NCBI RefSeq assembly: GCF_023716865.1
Contig: NZ_CP092417.1
Coordinates: 846,001-910,000 of the forward strand
DNA: 64,000 nucleotides
Reading direction: 5' to 3'
Origin: Endozoicomonas sp. SCSIO W0465
GTDB taxonomy: Bacteria > Pseudomonadota > Gammaproteobacteria > Pseudomonadales > Endozoicomonadaceae
Shown: piece after piece, positions 21,670 to 29,020 of the stretch
Numbering within the stretch: the first letter of the stretch is position 1
How the letters are laid out: each line of letters begins with the position of its first letter
Program-made: the position numbers and the translations under genes
The notes under the pieces: model-generated
Seen by the model: only the letters and a program-made list of their open reading frames with translations
Databases searched by the model: none
Told to the model about the DNA's origin: nothing

Positions 21670-23475
21670 ATGAACACCTGGACCAAGAAGAATAACAAGG
21701 TAAATCAGGAAGATCAGAATCTCGTTTCCACGGCTCCCCGTGGGAATGCCCGCCGGACCCACCAGAGATGGCCAAGTGGCGGGCGGATGGATGAGGTATG
21801 CATTCCCACGCAGGAGCGTGGGAACGAGGCGTTATTTTCGGGGTTGGGGGCTCAGATCAGAAGCACGGTTCTGGTCGGTTTGTTGGGATTAAGCCCTTTA
21901 ATTGCTCAGGGTAATCCAGAGCCCAGGCCGGACCCTGCCGGTAAGGCCAGCAAAGATCTCTTTGATCAGGAGATACGACTTCGGGAGAAAGAGCAGAAAC
22001 CCAGCCTGCCAGCCATCACAGAACAGACTGAGCCCACTGAAGAGGTCAGCGGAGGCCCGACATTTATCCTCCGGGGGATTCGATTTACCAGGTCTGCCCA
22101 CCTGACACAGGAAGAGCTGCAGAACATTGTCCAGCCTGTTCTCGGTGAAGAGATTGATTACCAGGGACTCCAGAAGATTCTGGCAACCATCAACCAACTC
22201 TATCGGCAAAAAAATATCTACACGGCGGTTGCCGTTTTTCCGGAGCAGCAGGTTGCTGATGGCGTTGTTATTATCCAGCTGGTTGAAGGCTCAATCGGGG
22301 AGATTGTCTTTGAAGGCAATGAATACACAGAAGACGACTATCTGAGACAGTGGATAAATCACGATAACCAGCTGCTTTCCATTGATATCAGCTCGTTGGA
22401 AGACGATATCCTTTTTTATAACCGTATACATAACCAGCGGCTCCAGGCAGAGCTTCGGGCAGGTAAAGCCTTTGGTCTGACCGATATAGTGATCAAGGTG
22501 CCGGAGCCGGGTCGGAATACCTTTCAGCTGTATCTCGATAATTATGGTTATGAAAGTTCCGGCGAAGTCCAGCTCAGTGCCCTTTATCAACGCAATCAGT
22601 TGTTCCGATCGTCAGACAAGGCGATGGCTTATGCATTGGCATCGAAAGGATTGAAATCGGTTGTGGGTAGTTATAGTACGGTACTGGGCACTTCTGGCTT
22701 CAGTTTGGGGGGCAGTTTTCAGTTTACCAATGCGGAGGTTGTTGCCGGCGATTTTGTCGACACCGAGTACTCTGGTGACACTCTGAGGTTTGCGCTCGAT
22801 GGGGGATATCTGCTTTATTCCGATACCCATATCTGGATTAATCTGAAGACCGGAATCAGTACTACCACGTCAAATAATGAGGTTTCAGGCGCTACGCTTT
22901 CTGAGTACCACACCAGCCGTTATCAGCTGGGTGCAGAATTAAGCTGGTTAGGCAATCAGTGGCAGTTAACCGGACAACAGTTATACAGCTCGGTTAACAG
23001 TAAAGAAAAATTTGTTGGTGATAACCGACGATTTAATCTATTTAATACTCGACTGACGTTTATTTATAACTTTGATAACCCTTTCTATGCACTGACGACG
23101 GTAGATGCTCAGTTTGCTTCTGAAGAGGCTCTGCCTGGTTCTGCTTCATTCACCCTTGGTGGCCCATCAACCCTGAGAGGCTATCAACAGGGCATTGCCA
23201 GCGGTGACCAGGGCTGGTACCAGCAGATTGAACTCCACTACAACGGCTTCTCATTTGATGAATATCTGTTTGACCTTTATGGGTTCTACGACCATGGTCA
23301 GGTTGAATCCCTGAACCCAAAGCAGACGCTGTCTTCCGCTGGAGTGGGGATTAATGTGTCAGGAAATGAGTGGTTCAGCTTTGACCTGACTGTCGCCAAT
23401 GCAATGGAAGAGGTAGTACCGGATCAGGACAACACCAGCCTCTATGCCCGTATTACCTGCCACTGCATAGATTAA
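21670..23475 (+). CDS. TpsB outer-membrane transporter (ShlB/FhaC family)
   Basis: 601 residues. ATG starts on the base after the tpsA stop, so the two are translationally coupled. Residues ~128-210 form a POTRA_2 domain (FILRGIRFTRSAHLTQEEL to VIIQLVEGSIGEIVFEGN). From ~270 to the end is a 16-strand-type barrel with the family signature LGGPSTLRGYQQG. It would bind the TPS domain of the neighbouring adhesin and move it across the outer membrane. Oddities: residues ~17-55 are the translation of a REP-pair element (PRGNARRTH and CIPTQERGNEA). The hydrophobic export signal (STVLVGLLGLSPLIAQG) therefore begins near residue 65 instead of near the N-terminus. A later start such as ATG 21788 would still carry half the repeat. 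The protein ends in CHCID, not the terminal aromatic usual for outer-membrane barrels. Confidence 0.88.
   Translation: MNTWTKKNNKVNQEDQNLVSTAPRGNARRTHQRWPSGGRMDEVCIPTQERGNEALFSGLGAQIRSTVLVGLLGLSPLIAQGNPEPRPDPAGKASKDLFDQEIRLREKEQKPSLPAITEQTEPTEEVSGGPTFILRGIRFTRSAHLTQEELQNIVQPVLGEEIDYQGLQKILATINQLYRQKNIYTAVAVFPEQQVADGVVIIQLVEGSIGEIVFEGNEYTEDDYLRQWINHDNQLLSIDISSLEDDILFYNRIHNQRLQAELRAGKAFGLTDIVIKVPEPGRNTFQLYLDNYGYESSGEVQLSALYQRNQLFRSSDKAMAYALASKGLKSVVGSYSTVLGTSGFSLGGSFQFTNAEVVAGDFVDTEYSGDTLRFALDGGYLLYSDTHIWINLKTGISTTTSNNEVSGATLSEYHTSRYQLGAELSWLGNQWQLTGQQLYSSVNSKEKFVGDNRRFNLFNTRLTFIYNFDNPFYALTTVDAQFASEEALPGSASFTLGGPSTLRGYQQGIASGDQGWYQQIELHYNGFSFDEYLFDLYGFYDHGQVESLNPKQTLSSAGVGINVSGNEWFSFDLTVANAMEEVVPDQDNTSLYARITCHCID
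21721..21828 (+). repeat. REP-pair element within the tpsB coding sequence
   Basis: Two inverted arms, CTCGTTTCCACGGCTCCCCG and its partner ending GCGTGGGAACGAG, surround a core of about 50 bp. The arms match the REP-pair family found between genes elsewhere in this window. Here the element keeps the tpsB frame open. The core differs from the common core of the other copies. Confidence 0.8.
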
Positions 23476-23480
23476 AATTA

Positions 23481-23933
23481 CTATACGACACTGGCAATTT
23501 CACCCGGCTTACGCAGCATTTTGTCAATATCGCCAATATGCTGCTCTTCTTCCGATATCAGTCGACGGGCGTATTCTTCAATAAAAATCTGATGAGATTG
23601 TTCCGCCAGTTCCAGTAATTCATAGTAATGCTTTATACCCGTTTTTTCGAACTCCAGAGATTCAGTCATGATATGGTGTATATCATGCCTGGACGTTTCC
23701 AGTAGCTCACCAATACCCAATGACGGATGTTCTCCCATCAGGGTAATCATTTCTCCGGCTTCATTGGCGTGTGTCAGTGTTTCGGTAGCGGCACTGCGCA
23801 GCCAACCGACAATAGGAATACGGCTGTAGCCAAACACCATAAAACTGTAATGGGTATAACGGACAACACCTGCCAGTTCATGTTCAAGAATCGCATTAAG
23901 TTTGGCAACGATGGCCTTTTTGTTATCAGTCAT
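23481..23933 (-). CDS. ferritin-like (bacterioferritin-type) protein
   Basis: 150 residues, a four-helix ferritin-like fold by sequence. Candidate di-iron ligands are Glu in LEHELAGVVRYTHY (helix A), Glu51 and His55 in ETLTHANEAGEM (helix B), Glu in ESLEFEKTGIKHYYE (helix C) and the terminal EEEQH (helix D). The size and motifs match the small bacterioferritin-like proteins of gammaproteobacteria that probably store or detoxify iron in the cytosol. The gene converges on tpsB, with only 5 bp between the two stops, so it is probably an independent unit. Whether it binds haem cannot be seen. Confidence 0.8.
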   Translation of the reverse strand: MTDNKKAIVAKLNAILEHELAGVVRYTHYSFMVFGYSRIPIVGWLRSAATETLTHANEAGEMITLMGEHPSLGIGELLETSRHDIHHIMTESLEFEKTGIKHYYELLELAEQSHQIFIEEYARRLISEEEQHIGDIDKMLRKPGEIASVV

Positions 23934-24238
23934 AGATACTCCGATTCTAATTACAGATCAGAGCCTTAGTATAGATGCTGGAATCGAGATGAAGCGGGGA
24001 ATAGAGAAGTATATTGAAACTGATAAATGAGTCAGAAGCTTTTCCGGACCTTCTGCCGGACCTTCTGACAGTCACTTTGAGGCGGTAAATGCGATGATTA
24101 AGAAAGGGTATGGGAAACAATCAGGGAGGAGTAATGAATAGTAACGGGAAAAGTCAGCCCTTTTAAAGGCTGACTCCTCAGTACAGCTAAGTACATTGGC
24201 AGCTTCTTGCTCAATAAGCTGCCAGGACCAAGCGGTTA
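23934..24238. other. intergenic region with short repeats and hairpins
   Basis: About 300 bp between the ferritin-like gene start and the glgP 3' end. It contains the promoter side of the ferritin-like gene (no clear boxes recognised), a perfect 12-bp tandem duplication (CCGGACCTTCTG at 24044-24067) and two hairpins near glgP. No gene is supported here. Confidence 0.5.
24152..24175 (-). terminator. probable terminator hairpin of glgP
   Basis: Perfect 8-bp stem AGTCAGCC/GGCTGACT. On the minus strand it is followed by TTTTCCC, a short U tract. It lies about 65 bp after the glgP stop. A second stem, TGGCAGCTT/AAGCTGCCA at 24197-24224, sits between the gene and this hairpin and lacks a U tract. 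Confidence 0.5.
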
Positions 24239-26016
24239 TTAAATTTTCCAAACCTCCTCTGCATAGTCGGCGATGGACCGGTCAGAAGAGAAGTGGCCCA
24301 GTCGAGCAGTATTCAGTACCGCTTTCTTCCACCAGACCCGTGGCTTGCGGAACAACTCAGCCGCTTTTTGCTGGGCTAAACGGTAGCTTTCGAAGTCTGC
24401 CAGTGCCATAAACGGATCGTTGTGAATCAGGTCTTCGGCCAGGGCTTTGAGTAATTCCGGGCTGTGCTGGCTGAAGGAGCCATCCATCAGCGAGTTGATA
24501 GCACGCTTGATCACCGGGTTTTTCTCGTAGTACTGGTAAGGGTTGTAGCCTTCCTTCTGGAGGGCTTCTACCTCGTCTACGGTCTTACCGAAGATAAAGA
24601 TATTATCACTGCCCACCGCTTCGGCGATCTCAACGTTGGCGCCGTCCATGGTTCCCACCGTCAGCGCACCATTCAGACCGAGCTTCATATTACCGGTACC
24701 GGAGGCTTCAAAACCGGCAGTAGAGATCTGCTCGGACACATCTGCGGCAGGGATAATCTGCTCAGCGATAGTCACGCGATAATCGGGCAGGAAAACTACT
24801 TTCAGGCGGTCATCCAAACGACGGTCGTTGTTGATAACCTTGGCAACTTTGTTAATGGCCAGAATAATCTGTTTGGCCATGACATAGCCAGGAGCCGCCT
24901 TGGCACCGAAGATGAATACCCGTGGCGTGTGTTCAGCATACGGGTTATCGAGAATCTCATGATACAGGCTGATAATATGCAGCAGGTTCATCTGCTGGCG
25001 CTTGTACTCGTGCAGACGCTTGATTTGTACATCAAACATCGCATTCGGGTTAACGGTAATCTTGCACTCTTTTTCGATCAGACGCGCCAGGCGTTCCTTG
25101 TTCTTGAAGCGCACACCGGAAAAGGCATCCAGAAACTCTTCTTTACTGGCCAGTGGCTCCAGCTGACTCAGTTGCGTCAGGTCAGTGCGCCACTCAGTAC
25201 CGATATTGCGATCCAGCAATTTGGCCAGACAGGGGTTGCAGTGGGCCAGCCAGCGGCGGGGGGTGACACCGTTGGTCACGTTAACCAGCTTACCCGGATA
25301 CAGCTCGTTGAATTCAGGGAACAGGTTGCTCTTGACCAGACTGCTGTGCAGTGCTGCCACACCATTCACACGACGACTACCGATGACGGAAAGGTTTGCC
25401 ATGCGAATCAGGCGGTCACCACCTTCCAGTTCTTCAAAGATGCTGACCTTCTGGATGATCTCAACATTTTCACCCCATTGGTCAGCGGCTTCGCCGGTGA
25501 GGAACACATGGTTGATCATCTCAATGATTTGCAGATGACGTGGCAGAATACGACCCAGCAAAGCAGCAGACCACTTTTCCAGAGCTTCTGGCAACAGGGT
25601 GTGGTTGGTGTAGTGGCACATCTTGCGGGTAATGTCCCACGCCTCGTTCCATACCATGCCTTCTTCGTCCATCAACAGACGCATCAGCTCAGGAATGGCA
25701 ATAGCAGGATGAGTGTCGTTTAACTGCAGGGCATAGTGCTTTGGCAGATCGCTCAGCTTCAGCCCTTTCGACTTGTGCTGGCGAAGAATATCCTGCAGCG
25801 AACAGGCTGAGAAGAAGTACTGCTGGATCAAACGCAGGTCTTTACCCTGTGGGGTAGAATCTTCCGGGTAGAGAACACCGGAAATGGCGTCGCCATCAAC
25901 CAGGTTGCGGCAGGCTTCCAGATACTCTCCCTGATTGTACTTGTCCAGGTCAATCGGGTACTGACCCACCTGACTTTCCCACAGACGCAGGCGGTTGACA
26001 TACTGGCCGCCAAAGG

Positions 26017-27514
26017 CTGTCTCTTGATCACAAATAGCTACCTTGTTCTATCATTTCTCACTGATAAAACAGGTCATGCTTCCACTTTCTCCTAAACCAT
26101 GGTCAGAACTAACTTTTGGATGTGCTGATTTGGGCGATACTCGACGTACAAAACGACTTGTCAAAGTTGCTGCCGAGCTTTCAGCTCATACCGGTAATTC
26201 TTTGTCATCTTCATGCGAAGGTTATACCGCACTGGTAACTGGAGCTTACCGGCTGATTGAGAATGAGGCCGTAAAGCCTGAAGCAATAGCTGAGGCAGGC
26301 TTTCAGGCAACTGCCAAAATAGCGAGACAGTCTCGCCTACTTCTGGCTCTCGAAGATACAACAACCCTGGGTTATAAACATGCTGTCAGATCCGAGCTTG
26401 GTGATCTTGGAGGTCCTGAAGGCTCTAAAACCAGAGGATTCCACGTCCACTCTGTCTTCTTGGTTGATGCGGATACAGAGCGAAGCATTGGGCTTATTGA
26501 TCAAGAACGATGGGTTAGAGAGGACGTTCAGCGGGGGAAAAAGAACCAACGTCGTCAGCTACCTTACGAGGGAAAGGAAAGCTTTAAGTGGCAAAGAGCC
26601 TCTGAAAACACAGAACAAAGGATGGGGGGTAAAATGCCTGACATCATCAGTGTTTGCGACCGGGAGGCGGATATATACGAATATATGCACTACAAACTGG
26701 ATAACCGACAGCGGTTTGTTGTAAGAGCTACACAAAACAGAATCCTGGTGGATGGCGAACTCTTATTATTTGATTCCTTAGCTCAGACTGAAGTGTTGGG
26801 GAAATATACGATAGTGGTTCCTCAAAAAGGAGGTAGAAAGAAGCGAAAGGCAACGCTGCAGGTCAAAAGAAAGAAGATGACAATACAGGCGCCGCAAAGG
26901 CCAGGCGGCAGGCCGGAACCGGTAACTATGAATATTGTGTCGGCTGAAGAGATTGGCAATGACTCCGAAGACCGTTTGCACTGGGTACTATTGACAACTG
27001 AAGATATTGAAACATTCGAAGACTGTCGCTCTATCATTCGATTTCACGAGCTCCGATGGCGAATAGAAGAGTTCCATAAGGCTTGGAAATCGGGAGCAGG
27101 AGTAGAAAGGCTTCGTCTGCAATCTCCGGATAACATTGAACGACTTGCGGTCATATTAATGTTTGTCGCTGTCAGACTAATGCAAATCCGTGAAGCATTA
27201 ATGTTACCGAATGACAGGCAGCACAAAGACAGAAAGCTTTGGAGTGAAAAAACACTCGCGAATGAGGTGGTCAGTGATGATGAATGGCAGGTTCTCTGGC
27301 TAACCTATGAAAAAAAAGCGTTGCCCGATAAGCCGCCAACAGTCACTTGGCTGCTTCAAACGATTGCTCGGCTTGGTGGTTGGGGTGATTCAAAGCATAC
27401 AGGGCAGCCCGGCTGGTTAGTGGTATGGGAAGGCTGGGCGAAATTGCAGGATCGGGTAAAAACCTGGCAGATAGCCCGGCAGTTCAGCGCTGGAGAGATG
27501 TGATCAAGAGTCAG
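26017..27514 (+). mobile_element. IS4-family, IS50(Tn5)-like insertion sequence in glgP
   Basis: 1,498 bp. Termini CTGTCTCTTGATCACAA (left) and CTGACTCTTGATCACAT (right, reverse complement) are very close to the inside and outside ends of IS50. A 9-bp target duplication, CGCCAAAGG, lies at 26008-26016 and 27515-27523, the length expected for this group. It carries one transposase gene. It is inserted opposite to the direction of glgP. Confidence 0.95.
26076..27503 (+). CDS. IS50/Tn5-like transposase
   Basis: About 475 residues from ATG 26076 (MLPLSPKPWSELTFG). A TTG at 26043 would add 11 residues with no better ribosome site. It aligns by eye with the Tn5 transposase along most of its length: LGDTRRTKRLVKVAAELSAH, ALEDTT (first catalytic Asp), VCDREADIYEY (second Asp) and LRWRIEEFHKAWKSGAGVER (catalytic Glu). 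In the Y-R-E-K signature the Tyr is replaced by His (HELRWRIEE). No frameshift was seen, so the enzyme may be active. The IS ends just beyond the stop codon. Confidence 0.93.
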   Translation: MLPLSPKPWSELTFGCADLGDTRRTKRLVKVAAELSAHTGNSLSSSCEGYTALVTGAYRLIENEAVKPEAIAEAGFQATAKIARQSRLLLALEDTTTLGYKHAVRSELGDLGGPEGSKTRGFHVHSVFLVDADTERSIGLIDQERWVREDVQRGKKNQRRQLPYEGKESFKWQRASENTEQRMGGKMPDIISVCDREADIYEYMHYKLDNRQRFVVRATQNRILVDGELLLFDSLAQTEVLGKYTIVVPQKGGRKKRKATLQVKRKKMTIQAPQRPGGRPEPVTMNIVSAEEIGNDSEDRLHWVLLTTEDIETFEDCRSIIRFHELRWRIEEFHKAWKSGAGVERLRLQSPDNIERLAVILMFVAVRLMQIREALMLPNDRQHKDRKLWSEKTLANEVVSDDEWQVLWLTYEKKALPDKPPTVTWLLQTIARLGGWGDSKHTGQPGWLVVWEGWAKLQDRVKTWQIARQFSAGEM

Positions 27515-28007
27515 CGCCAAAGGAGGGGATGGTAATGTCCCAGGGAACCCCCAGCAGTTTTTTAGCAGGTATCCAGTAATTATTCCCGTCGCTGTCCATT
27601 TCAACACGACCAAACAGGCCAATTTCAACGGTTTCCGATGGACGACAGGTTTCCCATGGGCTGCCAAACTCCCGCCATACGTCCGGCATCTCTTTTTGGT
27701 GACCGTTTTCAAATACCTGTCGGAACAGGCCGTAACGGTAGTTGATGCCGTAACCGGTGGCAGGTATGTTCTGGTTGGCGAGGGAGTCCATAAAGCAGGC
27801 TGCCAGACGACCCAGGCCGCCATTGCCCAGAGACATATCCCGTTCCTGGTCCAGAACGTCGGCAATTTTTACCCCGTGGGATTGCAGCAGCTTGGCTGCC
27901 GGTTCGTACAGACCCAGGTTCATCAGCGCATCGCCCAGCAGGCGGCCCATCAGGAATTCCATGGACAGGTAGCAAACGTGACGCTGTGGTTGTTTGCCTT
28001 TGGCTTT

Positions 28008-28166
28008 GGCTCTTTTCGTATTGCAGACTGCTGATTTCATAAATCAGGCTGGAATCCTCCTGTGGCAGGGCTTGGCAATATTTAGCCAGCAGTTTCCTGA
28101 AGGCATTGTATATCAAGGCCTTTGGCCAATTTTCATTGCAGAGCAGTCTGTAACCCGAAAAGAGCC
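28008..28166. mobile_element. 159-bp MITE (MITE-1), copy inside glgP
   Basis: Starts GGCTCTTTTCGTATTGCAG and ends as the reverse complement of GGCTCTTTTCGGGTTACAG. The terminal inverted repeats are 25 bp with 3 mismatches. Flanked by an 8-bp direct repeat TTGGCTTT (28000-28007 and 28167-28174). It has no transposase. The tips and the 8-bp duplication resemble ISL3-family elements, from which it may be mobilised in trans (inference). Its sequence is the exact reverse complement of 28641-28799. Confidence 0.93.
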
Positions 28167-28174
28167 TTGGCTTT

Positions 28175-28246
28175 TTTATCGCTCAGGCTGTTTTTATCGC
28201 TCAGGCTGTTTTTATCGCTCAGGCTGCTTTTATCGCTCAGGCTGCT
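28175..28246 (-). repeat. four 18-bp tandem repeats in the glgP N-terminus
   Basis: TTTATCGCTCAGGCTGTT repeated at 28175, 28193, 28211 and 28229 with at most one base change per copy. On the minus strand it encodes successive (N/S)SLSDK units. The array abuts the target duplication of MITE-1. It keeps frame, so it is not the inactivating lesion. Confidence 0.9.
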
Positions 28247-28528
28247 TTCCTGCAGCTGATCCAGATTAATGTCTCGCAGTACCAGGGACAGTGCCTGCCA
28301 CCAGTCGCGATAGGTAGCTTGCTTTGGGGTAGTGCCCAGTTCACGACGCAGGTGTTTTTCCAGTTCAGTGGTAAACGCTTTTTGATCCATGCAATGTGCT
28401 TCTCTCTTTCTTTGCTATTAGGTTAGCCTTTTTCACTGATAACCTGTTTCAGCGGGTTTGTAAAAGGCTCTGATGAATCTGATGAAATTGTGTAAGTCAG
28501 TGTAACGAAAAAAAAATGAATGTTGACT

Positions 28529-28542
28529 TGTAAACGCTTTCA
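28529..28542. promoter_or_regulatory. LacI-family operator candidate (glgP/amylase)
   Basis: TGTAAACGCTTTCA, an imperfect palindrome around a central CG, as in LacI/GalR-family sites. It matches the other sites of this locus. Confidence 0.55.
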
Positions 28543-28640
28543 TTTTTTGTGTCAGCTACATTATTTTAAAAATCGAGGACACAGATGGTTAGTAATGCAT
28601 TGTTGTTTAATGAGTCAAATGTCAATTTTATAAAGAGAAA

Positions 28641-28799
28641 GGCTCTTTTCGGGTTACAGACTGCTCTGCAATGAAAATTGGCCAAAGGCCTTGATATACA
28701 ATGCCTTCAGGAAACTGCTGGCTAAATATTGCCAAGCCCTGCCACAGGAGGATTCCAGCCTGATTTATGAAATCAGCAGTCTGCAATACGAAAAGAGCC
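28641..28799. mobile_element. 159-bp MITE (MITE-1), second copy
   Basis: Identical in every base, in inverted orientation, to the copy in glgP 475 bp away. It has its own 8-bp target duplication AAGAGAAA at 28633-28640 and 28800-28807. It sits between the two operators upstream of the amylase gene, so it lengthens the control region. Open frames across it are not supported as genes. Confidence 0.93.
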
Positions 28800-28859
28800 A
28801 AGAGAAAAACAGACCACAAATGAGGCCGATTTCAATTTTTGCGGTTTGCTGCAAACCTA

Positions 28860-28873
28860 TGAAAACGATTACA
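28860..28873. promoter_or_regulatory. LacI-family operator candidate (amylase)
   Basis: TGAAAACGATTACA, the exact reverse complement of the site TGTAATCGTTTTCA in front of malM at 53881. It lies 147 bp before the amylase start. Confidence 0.6.
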
Positions 28874-29020
28874 ACGGTTTTGTCAGGTAAGTTGAAATTG
28901 CTGTAAATCAATATATTGAAAATGCTCAAATAGATAATATTTTGTATCTCGTCCCAATCCTGTCTGCGGATGTGGAACCACCTCTTTTCAGTATTGTAAT
29001 GTGATCAATCGGGGGAACCG

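Larger units (their letters stand above)
24239..28390 (-). pseudogene. glgP: glycogen/maltodextrin phosphorylase, broken by an IS and a MITE
   Basis: The gene would phosphorolyse alpha-1,4-glucan to glucose-1-phosphate with PLP. Reading down the minus strand: an N-terminal piece 28390-28175 (MDQKAFTTELEKHL...), then a 159-bp MITE, then YLSMEFLMGRLLGDAL through PWDITIPSFG (to 27515), then a 1,498-bp IS50-like element, then GQYVNRLRLWESQVGQYP to the stop at 24239. The PLP-site motif EASGTGNMKLGLNGALTVGT is intact in the last piece. Removing both elements and one copy of each target duplication restores an unbroken frame (SDKKAKGKQPQRHVCYLSME and ITIPSFGGQYVNRLRLW). The MITE insertion (159+8 bp) shifts the frame and brings in stops, so the enzyme cannot be made as one chain. 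The N-terminus also carries a fourfold NSLSDK-type repeat. It is divergent from the amylase gene, with LacI-type operators between them. Confidence 0.93.
28391..29020. promoter_or_regulatory. divergent control region between glgP and amylase
   Basis: 630 bp with no gene of its own. It contains a LacI-type operator at 28529-28542, the second MITE-1 copy at 28641-28799 and a second operator at 28860-28873. A TTGACT hexamer at 28523 overlaps the first operator, but no well-spaced -10 box was found. Confidence 0.55.

Noticed and set aside
24464..25723. 419-residue open frame on the plus strand
   Set aside because: It is the antisense shadow of glgP, which has clear family motifs on the other strand. 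The plus-strand product has no recognisable family and no ribosome site.
28691..28906. 71-residue open frame starting MIYNAFRKLLAKYC
   Set aside because: Lies almost wholly in MITE-1. The same peptide appears in the other copy inside glgP, so it is not a separate gene.
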